Origin: CALRBF01 sp964646465
GTDB lineage: Bacteria > Patescibacteriota > Minisyncoccia > SW-4-49-11
DNA: 27,063 nt
Assembly: GCA_964646465.1 (NCBI GenBank)
Contig: CAZYEN010000032.1
Span: 1-27,063 of the forward strand
Direction: 5' to 3'
Both the position numbers and the translations under genes were made by a program. Below are positions 1 through 7,188 of the stretch, piece by piece. The notes under the pieces are model-generated. The model saw only the letters and a program-made list of their open reading frames with translations, had not been told where the DNA came from and did not search any database. Positions within the stretch are counted from its first letter, which is position 1. Every line of letters begins with the position of its first letter.

Positions 1-797
1 CAGGCAATAGCCTATACCAGACCAAAGACTTTTGTGTAATGAAATATGAAGCCAAGGCAGTAGCAATAAGCAACCCAACAGTAGGGTTACTAACCCCAAA
101 CACAGGATCCAACACAATAGCAAACAACACAACCGCCACCACCAGTGCCAACGGAAGAGCAGTAGCAAGTGTAGCTAGTGGATTTCCAATAGCCAATATA
201 AGTCAAACCACAGCAGCTAGCTATTGTACAACAGCAGGAGCAAGTTTAATTAATAATAGAGAATGGATGACCATAGCAAGGAACATAGAAGCACAAGGAG
301 TAAACTGGACCGGAGGAACAGTAGGAAGTGGAGGACTATGGAGAGGCCATAGTGATAATAGTCCAGCTAACGCCCTAGCAGCCAGTACAGATGACAATCA
401 AGGTTATGAAGGAACAGGTAATACTAGCCCAAGTGCAGAGAGAAGAACTCATACCCTAAGCAATGGAGAGACAATCTGGGATTTAGGTGGAAATACATGG
501 GAATTTGTCAATGATATAATAATGGGACAAAATAAACCTAGAGGAGGACCTGAATTGACATCCATAACTGGATATGGAACATTAAGCTATGATTTAACCA
601 GGCCTAGCAATAGTGATTGGAATAGTAGTCAGAATATTGGTATGTATGTTGAAGGAGGTTTAACCGGAAATAACTGGGCTTTCATACGTGGTGGTGCTTA
701 TGATGCTAATAGTTATGCAGGGATATTTCCTCTTATTCTTTGGGGGTTCGATTACAATTCTCATCCTACCTTTGGCTTCCGCTGCGTCGTGCGCTGA
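1..797 (+). CDS. FGE/C-type-lectin-fold protein, probable DGR variable protein (5' partial)
   Basis: The frame is open to the left edge (first full codon at 3, reading GNSLYQTKDFCVMKYEAK), so the ATG at 39 is internal and the true start lies upstream. The visible part, about 264 residues, resembles formylglycine-generating-enzyme/C-type-lectin-fold domains: WDLGGNTWEF in the middle and RGG...GFRC at the C-terminus. The last 35 codons match the layout of DGR target proteins: fixed RGG, AGxF, L and GFRC positions, with Ala, Tyr, Asp, Ile, Trp, Gly, His and Pro where family templates usually carry Asn. Those variable codons mostly end in T or C, as expected from mutagenised AAT/AAC. Such proteins usually act as surface ligand binders; that role is inferred. 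The stop is TGA, the only one in the window. Arg codons switch from AGA/AGG in the body to CGT/CGC in the last third. Confidence 0.8.
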   Translation, partial: GNSLYQTKDFCVMKYEAKAVAISNPTVGLLTPNTGSNTIANNTTATTSANGRAVASVASGFPIANISQTTAASYCTTAGASLINNREWMTIARNIEAQGVNWTGGTVGSGGLWRGHSDNSPANALAASTDDNQGYEGTGNTSPSAERRTHTLSNGETIWDLGGNTWEFVNDIIMGQNKPRGGPELTSITGYGTLSYDLTRPSNSDWNSSQNIGMYVEGGLTGNNWAFIRGGAYDANSYAGIFPLILWGFDYNSHPTFGFRCVVR

Positions 798-801
798 GGG
801 G
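672..801 (+). other. candidate DGR variable region ending in an IMH-like GC-rich patch
   Basis: This covers the C-terminal lectin codons from Asn-Trp (672-677) through the TGA stop. Bases 771-801 are 21/31 G or C inside a very AT-rich setting, and the block runs past the stop into GGGG. DGR variable regions end in a GC-rich initiation-of-mutagenic-homology segment, often spanning the C-terminus of the target gene. Boundaries are estimates, because no template repeat is present in the window to align against. Confidence 0.6.
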
Positions 802-855
802 ATTAAATTCTTGAATTCATAGTGCGAAAAATTTAATATATTTATACAATCTCAC

Positions 856-996
856 TAACCTTAATTGCTCTCTCGATGGGCGAAGTGGCATGGCTACCTA
901 GCGTTGCGACATGCAGAGATGTATTGTCAAATTATAAATGGTGAGTTATGAGCTATTCACCCCGTTAAGCAAAGCTGACCATCTCTCAAAAGGTTA
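856..996 (+). ncRNA. candidate structured RNA upstream of tuf
   Basis: Complementary segments form a nested layout. P1 pairs TAACCTT (856-862) with AAGGTTA (990-996), 7 bp. P2 pairs AGAGATG (915-921) with CATCTCT (980-986), 7 bp. Between them, hairpin P3 pairs GCATG (888-892) with CATGC (910-914), and inside P2 hairpin P4 pairs GGTGA (940-944) with TCACC (957-961). GATGG (875-879) could instead pair with CCATC (979-983), excluding P2. It does not look like SRP RNA, 5S rRNA, RNase P RNA or tmRNA. Function and even strand are uncertain; stems this short can arise by chance. Confidence 0.35.
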
Positions 997-1155
997 ATTT
1001 CTAGGATTAACATCTATATTTTTAACTACTTTTTAGGTAAGTTGAAAATATTACAAAATAAATTATAAACAACAGAAAGGTCACTTATAATATATAGATA
1101 TAACTTTTTAAAAGAGGTTTTATCACTCTATAATATATCTGTCTTACATAAACCC

Positions 1156-1184
1156 TTGACTAAATTATAGATATAGTTTATAAT
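1156..1184 (+). promoter_or_regulatory. sigma70-type promoter of tuf and the S10 operon
   Basis: TTGACT (1156-1161), a 17-base spacer, and TATAAT (1179-1184). The predicted start of transcription is near 1191, giving a leader of about 60 nt before the tuf ATG. This is among the best promoter matches in the window and fits the demand for EF-Tu and ribosomal proteins. Confidence 0.8.
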
Positions 1185-1251
1185 AGTTCAGAGTATGTTT
1201 GACTCGTACGTGCTTTTATTAAGTTAAACAATAATAATTAAATACACTTCT

Positions 1252-2448
1252 ATGGCAACAGAGAAATATGAGCGTAACAAACCCCATGTAAACGTTGGAA
1301 CTATTGGACACGTAGATCATGGTAAGACTACTTTAACAGCAGCTATTCTTAACGTTTTAAATTTAAGAGGTAATGTTGTTACTAAAAAAGCAGTTAATGA
1401 AATTGATGCTGCTCCTGAAGAAAAAGCAAGAGGAATTACTATTGCTGTAGCTCACGTTGAGTATGAGTCAGATACAAGGCACTATGCTCACATTGACTGT
1501 CCAGGTCATGCTGACTATATCAAGAACATGATCACCGGAGCTGCTCAAATGGATGGAGCTATATTGGTTGTCTCTGCAGCTGATGGTCCTATGCCTCAAA
1601 CTCGTGAGCATATCCTGTTAGCAAATCAAATTGGAGTACCTCAAATAGTTGTATTCTTAAATAAAGTTGACCAAGTTGATGACGAGGAGTTAGTAGAATT
1701 AGTAGAAGTTGAAGTTAGGGAATTATTAAGTAAATATAGCTTTGATGGTGATAATGCTAGAATCGTTAGAGGTTCAGCTCTTAAAGCTCTTGAGGCAACT
1801 GATGTTAATTCAGCTGAAGCAAAGCCTATTCTAGATCTTATTGATGCTCTAGATGAAGCTATTCCTGAACCTGTAAGAGAGATTGATCAAGATTTCTTGA
1901 TGCCAATTGAAGATATTTTCTCAATTGAAGGAAGAGGAACAGTTGTAACCGGAAGAATCGAAAAGGGTATTATTAAGGTAAACTCTGAAGTAGAGATTGT
2001 GGGTCTAAAAGATACTCAAAAGACAGTTGTTACTGGAGTTGAAATGTTTAAAAAACTTCTTGACGAAGGTATGGCTGGAGATAATGTTGGTCTACTTCTT
2101 CGAGGTGTTAAAAAAGAAGATGTTGAGAGAGGTCAGGTTCTTGCTAAGGTTGGATCAATTACTCCTCATACTGAATTTGAAGCTGAAGTATATGTTTTGA
2201 CCAAGGAAGAAGGTGGAAGACACACTCCATTCGTATCTGGATATAAACCTCAGTTCTACATTAGAACAACTGATGTTACTGGTGAAATAACTTTGCCTGA
2301 AGGTTCGGAGTTAGTTATGCCGGGAGATACTGTTACTGTAAAAGTTTCCCTAGTTGCCCCTATTGCTCTTAGTGACCAGCAAAGATTTGCTATTAGAGAA
2401 GGTGGGCATACTGTTGGAGCTGGAGTTGTAACAAAAATTATTAAGTAG
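1252..2448 (+). CDS. tuf: elongation factor Tu
   Basis: A GTPase of 398 aa (family about 394-400) that delivers aminoacyl-tRNA to the ribosome. All GTP-binding motifs are present: GHVDHGKT (19-26), RGITI switch I (60-64), DCPGH (82-86), NKVD (137-140) and SAL (175-177). Domains 2 and 3 follow, ending in the usual conserved C-terminus. It is the first gene of the run and sits 20 bases before rpsJ, the usual bacterial tuf-rpsJ junction; rpsL, rpsG and fusA are not upstream here, so the str genes have been separated. No Shine-Dalgarno sequence precedes the ATG. Stop TAG. Confidence 0.98.
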   Translation: MATEKYERNKPHVNVGTIGHVDHGKTTLTAAILNVLNLRGNVVTKKAVNEIDAAPEEKARGITIAVAHVEYESDTRHYAHIDCPGHADYIKNMITGAAQMDGAILVVSAADGPMPQTREHILLANQIGVPQIVVFLNKVDQVDDEELVELVEVEVRELLSKYSFDGDNARIVRGSALKALEATDVNSAEAKPILDLIDALDEAIPEPVREIDQDFLMPIEDIFSIEGRGTVVTGRIEKGIIKVNSEVEIVGLKDTQKTVVTGVEMFKKLLDEGMAGDNVGLLLRGVKKEDVERGQVLAKVGSITPHTEFEAEVYVLTKEEGGRHTPFVSGYKPQFYIRTTDVTGEITLPEGSELVMPGDTVTVKVSLVAPIALSDQQRFAIREGGHTVGAGVVTKIIK

Positions 2449-2468
2449 TTTCTCCATAAGAAAAAGGT

Positions 2469-2801
2469 ATGTCATCTAAAAAAGAAGAGTACAAGTCAAC
2501 GATTAGGATTAAGATCAAAGCTTATGATTATAAGATTGCCGATCAATCTGCTGTCCAAATAATTAATACTGCTTTAAAATTTGGAGCTAATGCTGTGGGT
2601 CCAATTCCACTACCCACTTCTATTAAAAAGTATACAGTATTAAAATCTACTTTTGTACATAAAGACTCTAGAGATCAGTTTGAAATGAGAGTTCATAAAA
2701 GATTAATAGATATTGCAGAGCCAAATTCTAAAGTTATTGATGCTCTTATGAACTTGAACTTGCCTGTAGGAGTAGATATATCTATAAAGTATTTGAATTA
2801 G
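2469..2801 (+). CDS. rpsJ: 30S ribosomal protein S10
   Basis: Small-subunit head protein uS10, also known as the NusE partner in antitermination. It has 110 aa against about 103 in E. coli; the extra residues are a short Lys/Glu-rich N-terminal extension before IRIKIKAYD. The loop GPIPLPT and the VHKDSRDQFEMRVHKR segment are conserved. It follows tuf and precedes rplC, as the first gene of the S10 operon proper. The bases before the ATG include a purine-rich stretch ending in GG, but it is too close to the start for a normal Shine-Dalgarno. Confidence 0.97.
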   Translation: MSSKKEEYKSTIRIKIKAYDYKIADQSAVQIINTALKFGANAVGPIPLPTSIKKYTVLKSTFVHKDSRDQFEMRVHKRLIDIAEPNSKVIDALMNLNLPVGVDISIKYLN

Positions 2802-2823
2802 TAATTAAGATGAGAGTATAAGT

Positions 2824-3402
2824 ATGAAGTTTTCGTTTGCTAAAAAGATTGGAATGACTCAAGTGTTTGAGGGTAATAAAGTAATCCCTGTGACTAAAGT
2901 TCAACTATATTCAGATGTGAAAGTACAGGCTCTCATCAAAAATTCTAAGAATGGATATAATGCTGTTCAGGTTGGTGCTAAATATACTAAGAAAGTAAAG
3001 GAATCTTTATTGCCAAAATTATTAAAAGAAGTTAGATTTGAAGAATTGCCTGATATAGAATTGGGATCTTCACTAGATATATCTCAATATGAAGTCGGCA
3101 ATACTATAATTGTAAAAGGAATTTCTAAAGGAAAAGGATTTGCTGGAGTTGTGAAAAGGCATAATTTCTCAGGAGCTAATGCTACTCATGGTACTAAGCA
3201 TACTGAGCGATCTGGGGGATCTATTGGGTCTGGTTATCCAGAGCATGTGTTAAAAGGTCGTAAAATGCCAGGTAGAGATGGTTTTAAATCTCAAACTCTT
3301 AAAAATATTAGAATAGTTGATGTTGATATAGAAAATAATCAATTATTATTGAAAGGATCAATTCCTGGGCCTAATAACGGGTTATTACAAATTGTTGGTT
3401 AG
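2824..3402 (+). CDS. rplC: 50S ribosomal protein L3
   Basis: uL3, an early assembly protein whose central extension reaches towards the peptidyl transferase centre. It has 192 aa, shorter than the approximately 209 of E. coli. Recognisable parts are the N-terminal KIGMTQVF, the central KGKGFAGVVKRHNF segment, THGTKHTERSGGSIGSG and the MPGR loop. The order rpsJ-rplC-rplD is canonical. No Shine-Dalgarno sequence is visible. Stop TAG. Confidence 0.97.
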   Translation: MKFSFAKKIGMTQVFEGNKVIPVTKVQLYSDVKVQALIKNSKNGYNAVQVGAKYTKKVKESLLPKLLKEVRFEELPDIELGSSLDISQYEVGNTIIVKGISKGKGFAGVVKRHNFSGANATHGTKHTERSGGSIGSGYPEHVLKGRKMPGRDGFKSQTLKNIRIVDVDIENNQLLLKGSIPGPNNGLLQIVG

Positions 3403-3410
3403 ATAATTAT

Positions 3411-4040
3411 ATGAAGATTCAAGTTGTTAATACTAAGGGAGAGGCAAAAGAGCAGTATGAATTACCTGTTGAAATATTTGGTCTTAGCCCCAATGATACT
3501 TTAGTGCATCAAGTTTATAGATATCAAGTTCTTAATACTCTTTATCCAGTAGCTCATACTAAAGATAGGTCTGAGGTTCGTGGTGGAGGTAAAAAACCTT
3601 GGAAACAAAAAGGTACTGGTCGAGCCCGTCACGGCTCAACTCGATCTCCAATATGGCGTACAGGAGGTGTGACATTTGGTCCTACTAGTTTGAGAAACTT
3701 TTCTATATCTGTTAACAAAAAAATGAAGAGAAAAGCCTTATTTATGGCTTTGTCATCAAGAGTTGCTAGTGATAAATTTGTTTTATTAGATGAATTTGCA
3801 TTATCTCAGATGAAGACTAAAGAAGCTTTATTAATTTTGAATAATCTAAAATTAAACTCTACTAAAACACTGGTTGTGTTTGATAGAAAAAATAAGAATA
3901 TTGAGAAATCATTCTCTAATATTCCTAATGTATCATTAATTCCTTTTGACTCATTGAATTTAATAGATATTTTGAAATCAGATACAATTTTAACTGATAT
4001 TTCCTCAGTTGAAAGTATTAAAAATATTTATAGTAATTAA
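3411..4040 (+). CDS. rplD: 50S ribosomal protein L4
   Basis: uL4, 209 aa (E. coli 201), which lines the exit tunnel. The tunnel loop is clear: EVRGGGKKPWKQKGTGRARHGSTRSPIW, here given in parts as EVRGGGKKPWKQ (about 57-68) and GTGRARHGSTRSP. In E. coli L4 also represses its own operon by binding the S10 leader; no equivalent leader can be claimed here because tuf lies first. Eight bases separate it from rplC. Confidence 0.96.
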   Translation: MKIQVVNTKGEAKEQYELPVEIFGLSPNDTLVHQVYRYQVLNTLYPVAHTKDRSEVRGGGKKPWKQKGTGRARHGSTRSPIWRTGGVTFGPTSLRNFSISVNKKMKRKALFMALSSRVASDKFVLLDEFALSQMKTKEALLILNNLKLNSTKTLVVFDRKNKNIEKSFSNIPNVSLIPFDSLNLIDILKSDTILTDISSVESIKNIYSN

Positions 4041-4050
4041 TTTTTGATTT

Positions 4051-4377
4051 ATGCCAAAGAATAAAGAAGTTCAGAATGAATCAATACAAGAATTAAGACA
4101 TAATACTGAGTCTTATCAAATTTTGATTAGGCCTGTTATTACTGAAAAAAGTTACTCTCTATTTCAGAATAGAAAGTATTCATTTGAAGTAAGTAAAGAC
4201 TCTAATAAACAAGAGATTGCAAAAGCTGTAGAATTGTTGTATAATGTAAAGGTTTCTCAAGTTAGAGTTATTAATATTAAACCAAGAAATGTATTCATTC
4301 GAGGTAAAAAGGGAAAGACCAATAGTTATAAGAAAGCCATTGTTTCTCTACAAGAAGGATATAGTATCACTATTTAG
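4051..4377 (+). CDS. rplW: 50S ribosomal protein L23
   Basis: uL23, 108 aa (E. coli 100), located at the tunnel exit where SRP and trigger factor dock. The signature IRPVITEKSY lies near residues 26-35, and the basic loop around VRVINIKPRN and RGKKGKTNSYKKA follows. A polar N-terminal extension of about 20 residues precedes the conserved core. Position between rplD and rplB is canonical. Stop TAG. Confidence 0.95.
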   Translation: MPKNKEVQNESIQELRHNTESYQILIRPVITEKSYSLFQNRKYSFEVSKDSNKQEIAKAVELLYNVKVSQVRVINIKPRNVFIRGKKGKTNSYKKAIVSLQEGYSITI

Positions 4378-4382
4378 TAAGT

Positions 4383-5210
4383 ATGATTAAGCACCGTAAA
4401 CCTACCACTCCAGGAAGAAGAAAAAGTTCAGTAGTTGACTATCGAGCTGTTTTGACTAAAACTACTCCAGAAAAATCTTTATTAGCTCCAATTAACTCCA
4501 TGTCAGGTAGAAACTCAAGAGGAGTTATTACTGTTAGGCATAAAGGAGGACGAAATAAGAGAATGTATAGATTAGTAGATTTTAAACAGAAGCGCTTAGA
4601 TATTGATGCTATTGTAAAGTCTATTGAGTATGATCCTAATCGTTCTGGATTTATTGCCTTAATTACCTATACTGATGGAATTAAGTCATATATTTTGGCT
4701 CCAGCTAAATTAAATGTAGGACAAAGGCTTGTATTTAGTAAGCAAGCTCCATTAGTTACTGGAAACCGCTTAACTCTTGAACATATTCCTGTTGGAACTG
4801 AAATCCATAATTTAGAACTATTCCCAGGTAAAGGAGGTCAAATTATTCGATCCGCAGGTAGTGCAGGACAAGTACTTGCTGTAGAAGATAATTACGCTCT
4901 TGTGAAATTGCCTTCTGGAGAAGTAAGAAAAGTACATAAAACTGTATATGCTAGCATCGGTAGAGTCAGTAATGAGTCTCATATGTTAGAAAATATCGGT
5001 AAGGCCGGAAGAAATAGATGGCGTGGAGTTAGACCTGCTGTTAGAGGAAGTGCTATGAATCCAGTAGATCATCCGCATGGAGGAGGAGAAGGAAGACAAC
5101 CAATTGGTTTGAAATCTCCTAAAACTCCTTGGGGTAAAATTGCTCTTGGAAAGAAGACTCGTAAGAAGAACAAGTCTAGCAATAAGTTTATTATAAGTAG
5201 AAGAAAATAA
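4383..5210 (+). CDS. rplB: 50S ribosomal protein L2
   Basis: uL2, 275 aa (E. coli 273), one of the most conserved large-subunit proteins and needed for peptidyl transferase centre assembly. It has the basic N-terminus (KPTTPGRRKSS), GRNSRGVITVRHKGG, and the C-terminal MNPVDHPHGGGEGR segment that carries the conserved His near the active centre. The first 15 Ile codons are 13 ATT, 2 ATC and no ATA, which serves as the reference for the codon contrast with the surface-protein genes. Five bases separate it from rplW. Confidence 0.98.
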   Translation: MIKHRKPTTPGRRKSSVVDYRAVLTKTTPEKSLLAPINSMSGRNSRGVITVRHKGGRNKRMYRLVDFKQKRLDIDAIVKSIEYDPNRSGFIALITYTDGIKSYILAPAKLNVGQRLVFSKQAPLVTGNRLTLEHIPVGTEIHNLELFPGKGGQIIRSAGSAGQVLAVEDNYALVKLPSGEVRKVHKTVYASIGRVSNESHMLENIGKAGRNRWRGVRPAVRGSAMNPVDHPHGGGEGRQPIGLKSPKTPWGKIALGKKTRKKNKSSNKFIISRRK

Positions 5211-5220
5211 TTATAAGTAT

Positions 5221-5487
5221 ATGTCAAGAAGTCTTAAAAAAGGTCCATACATTGATGAAAAGCTTATTGCTAAGGTTTTAGCATTGAAACCGGGAGACTC
5301 TACTATTATTAAAACCTGGGCTCGTCATAGTACAATTACACCAGAAATGGTTGGGTTTACCTTTGGAGTACATAATGGAAAAACTCATATCTCAGTTTAT
5401 GTGAAAGAAGATATGGTAGGGCATAAATTAGGAGAATTCTCACCAACTCGTAAGTTTATTGGTCACGGAGGTAAGAAAGTTAAATAG
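5221..5487 (+). CDS. rpsS: 30S ribosomal protein S19
   Basis: uS19, 88 aa (E. coli 92), in the small-subunit head near the A-site finger contacts. Motifs: MSRSLKKGPYID at the start, TWARHSTITPEMVG in the middle, and GHKLGEFSPTRKF with HGGKK at the end. It lies ten bases after rplB and seven before rplV. Stop TAG. Confidence 0.97.
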   Translation: MSRSLKKGPYIDEKLIAKVLALKPGDSTIIKTWARHSTITPEMVGFTFGVHNGKTHISVYVKEDMVGHKLGEFSPTRKFIGHGGKKVK

Positions 5488-5494
5488 TATCTTT

Positions 5495-6013
5495 ATGGAA
5501 TGGAATGCAACTCTTAAAAATCTTAGAATAAGTCCAAGAAAAGCTCGTCTTGTAGTTGATGCTGTTCGTGGAAAATCAGTTCGTGAAGCAATTTTAATTT
5601 TAGATACTGTTCACAAAAAATCTAGCTTACCGGTCAAGAAATTAATTCAATCAGCAGTAGCCAATGCTAAAAAACAGGATTCTGTATTAGAGTCTCAATT
5701 AAAAGTTGAGAAAATCTATGTAGATGCTGGAATGACATTAAAAAGATTTAGACCACGAGCATTTGGAAGAGCTTACACCATTCGTAAGAGAAGCTCACAT
5801 ATTAGTTTGACTTTAGGAGAATTAGATATTGTAAAAAAGCGTAAATTAAAAGTTGAGTCACAAGAACAATCAGTTAAAGCATCGGTAGAGGCTAAATCTA
5901 CAGATAAAGCAACTAAGGTAAAAGCTGTAAAGGCCACAACTACTAAAAGAGTTACTAAATCTAAAACGTCTCTTACTAGTAAAGTTACCAAAAAAACTGT
6001 TAGCGATAAATAA
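5495..6013 (+). CDS. rplV: 50S ribosomal protein L22 with long basic C-terminal tail
   Basis: uL22, which reaches into the exit tunnel. A frame-open TTG at 5459 would overlap rpsS by 29 bases; the ATG at 5495 is preferred because it puts the family core RISPRKARLVVDAVRGK at residues 11-27, as in other L22 proteins. The core ends near residue 113 after the RPRAFGRAYTIRKRSSHI loop region. Residues 114-172 form a low-complexity tail rich in Lys, Thr, Val, Ala and Ser, so the protein is 172 aa against about 110 in E. coli. The tail is probably disordered and may bind rRNA; that is inference. Confidence 0.93.
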   Translation: MEWNATLKNLRISPRKARLVVDAVRGKSVREAILILDTVHKKSSLPVKKLIQSAVANAKKQDSVLESQLKVEKIYVDAGMTLKRFRPRAFGRAYTIRKRSSHISLTLGELDIVKKRKLKVESQEQSVKASVEAKSTDKATKVKAVKATTTKRVTKSKTSLTSKVTKKTVSDK

Positions 6014-6022
6014 TTTAGATAT

Positions 6023-6670
6023 ATGGGAAATAAGACTTCAGCAAATTTGTATAGATTAGGAGTTACTAAAAACTGGACATCTCGTTGGTTTGGTACTGCC
6101 CGTAATTTACCTAAAGACTTACAAGAAGATGCTAAAATACGTAAATTCATCAATAAGTCATTGCCTAAATCAGGTATAAGTCATATTGATATTGAGAGAA
6201 GCCCAAGACTTATCAATATAATTATTCATACCTCAAGAGCTGGTATGATTATTGGAAGAGGTGGAACTGGAATTGAAGCTTTGAAAAAGAATATTAAGCA
6301 ATTAATAGGAACTCAAATTGACTTAAGATTAACAGTAGAAGAAATCAAAAATCCTAATGAAAATGCCTCTATTATAGGTGAAAATATTGCTGAACAATTG
6401 GAAAAAAGAATTCCATTTAGAAGAGTATTGAAGCAGACTATAGAAAATGTATATCAAAGTCATAATGTGAAGGGAGTGAAAATCTTGCTCAGTGGTAGAT
6501 TAGATGGAGCAGAAATGTCTCGAGCAGAGTATTTAACTAAAGGTAAAATTCCTTTAGCTACCCTTAGAGCTGATATTGACTTTGCTAAGAAAACTGCTTA
6601 TACCAAGTATGGAACAGCTGGTATTAAAGTTTGGATCTATAAGGGAGATGTAGTAGCAGATGAAAATTAA
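6023..6670 (+). CDS. rpsC: 30S ribosomal protein S3
   Basis: uS3, 215 aa (E. coli 233), part of the mRNA entry site. The N-terminus MGNKTSANLYRLGV corresponds to the family MGQKxNPxGxRLG. A KH type 2 domain is visible with the GxxG-type loop GMIIGRGGTGIE, followed by the C-terminal domain with GVKILLSGRLDGAEMSR and GTAGIKVWIYKGD. The acidic/basic tail of longer homologues is missing. Position between rplV and rplP is canonical. Confidence 0.97.
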   Translation: MGNKTSANLYRLGVTKNWTSRWFGTARNLPKDLQEDAKIRKFINKSLPKSGISHIDIERSPRLINIIIHTSRAGMIIGRGGTGIEALKKNIKQLIGTQIDLRLTVEEIKNPNENASIIGENIAEQLEKRIPFRRVLKQTIENVYQSHNVKGVKILLSGRLDGAEMSRAEYLTKGKIPLATLRADIDFAKKTAYTKYGTAGIKVWIYKGDVVADEN

Positions 6671-6689
6671 TTAACTTAAGAATAGGAGT

Positions 6690-7109
6690 ATGTTATTAGC
6701 ACCAAGAAAGACCAAGCATAGAAAAGTTCATAAAGGAAAGCCTTCCGAAAAACTAACTGCTGCCTCTAGAGGAATAGAGTTATCATTTGGTTCTTATGGA
6801 CTTAAAGCGACTGAAGCTAAGTGGATTACTGCAAGACAAATTGAGTCTGCCAGAAGAGCTATTACTAGATATACTTCTAGAGGTGGTAAAGTTTGGATTA
6901 GAGTTTTTCCACATAAACCTATTACTGCTAAAAGTGCTGAAGTAGGTATGGGAAAAGGAAAAGGAGCTGTAGACCACTATGTAGTCAACCTTAAAGCTGG
7001 TAAAATTCTATTTGAGATTGATGGTGTTTCTGCTGAAGTAGCGGCTGAAGCTTTGCGAAGAGCTGGAGCTAAGTTACCAGTTAAGACCAAGTTTATTAGT
7101 AAAGATTAG
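6690..7109 (+). CDS. rplP: 50S ribosomal protein L16
   Basis: uL16, 139 aa (E. coli 136), near the A-site tRNA elbow. Motifs: N-terminal LLAPRKTKHRKVHKG, WITARQIESARRAI, RVFPHKPITAK and EVGMGKGKGAVDHYV. The ATG is preceded by AGGAG, but with only one base between it and the start, so it is a poor Shine-Dalgarno; it is nonetheless the closest to one in the operon. A 79-base gap holding a promoter follows. Stop TAG. Confidence 0.97.
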   Translation: MLLAPRKTKHRKVHKGKPSEKLTAASRGIELSFGSYGLKATEAKWITARQIESARRAITRYTSRGGKVWIRVFPHKPITAKSAEVGMGKGKGAVDHYVVNLKAGKILFEIDGVSAEVAAEALRRAGAKLPVKTKFISKD

Positions 7110-7118
7110 TAAAAAGTA

Positions 7119-7147
7119 TTGACTAATGCTAAAAAATTAGATATAAT
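7119..7147 (+). promoter_or_regulatory. internal promoter before rpmC
   Basis: TTGACT (7119-7124), 17-base spacer, TATAAT (7142-7147): the same hexamers and spacing as the tuf promoter. It lies in the unusually long 79-base gap between rplP and rpmC. The predicted transcription start is near 7154, giving a leader of about 35 nt. It would let the rpmC-to-secY half be expressed separately from the tuf-to-rplP half. Confidence 0.7.
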
Positions 7148-7160
7148 ACATTTTATGCTA

Positions 7161-7176
7161 TATTAATGCGTTAATA
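7161..7176 (+). promoter_or_regulatory. inverted repeat in the rpmC leader
   Basis: A perfect 6-bp inverted repeat, TATTAA / TTAATA, with a TGCG loop, lying inside the predicted rpmC leader and ending 12 bases before the ATG. All pairs are A-T, so stability is low. It could be a protein-binding site or chance. Confidence 0.3.
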
Positions 7177-7188
7177 AGATCATAGTTT

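Larger units (their letters stand above)
798..1251. other. 454-base intergenic region before tuf
   Basis: No gene is recognised here. The left half (about 840-1000) is richer in G and C than the right and can fold into several helices, listed separately. The right half is extremely AT-rich and holds a near-repeat at 1081-1099 and 1123-1141: both begin TCACT and continue into TATAATATAT, differing mainly by one inserted base. Each copy contains a perfect TATAAT (1086-1091 and 1129-1134) without a convincing -35 element. The tuf promoter follows. I found no copy of the variable region (template repeat) and no tRNA. Confidence 0.7.

Noticed and set aside
795..806. UGA as glycine (genetic code 25)
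   Set aside because: All complete genes read through without internal TGA and have normal glycine codons. The TGA at 795 fits a standard stop.
840..1000. SRP RNA, 5S rRNA, tmRNA or RNase P RNA
   Set aside because: None of the hallmark conserved segments of these RNAs are present.
798..1251. DGR template repeat after the variable protein
   Set aside because: I compared the GC-rich end and the preceding 100 bases by eye and found no near-copy in the gap.
5459..5494. Upstream TTG start for rplV
   Set aside because: It would overlap rpsS and add residues unknown in L22. The ATG at 5495 gives the family N-terminus.
5773..6153. 126-codon open frame on the minus strand
   Set aside because: It is opposite rplV and rpsC and its hydrophobic composition mirrors the Lys/Thr tail of L22. 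No homology or promoter seen.
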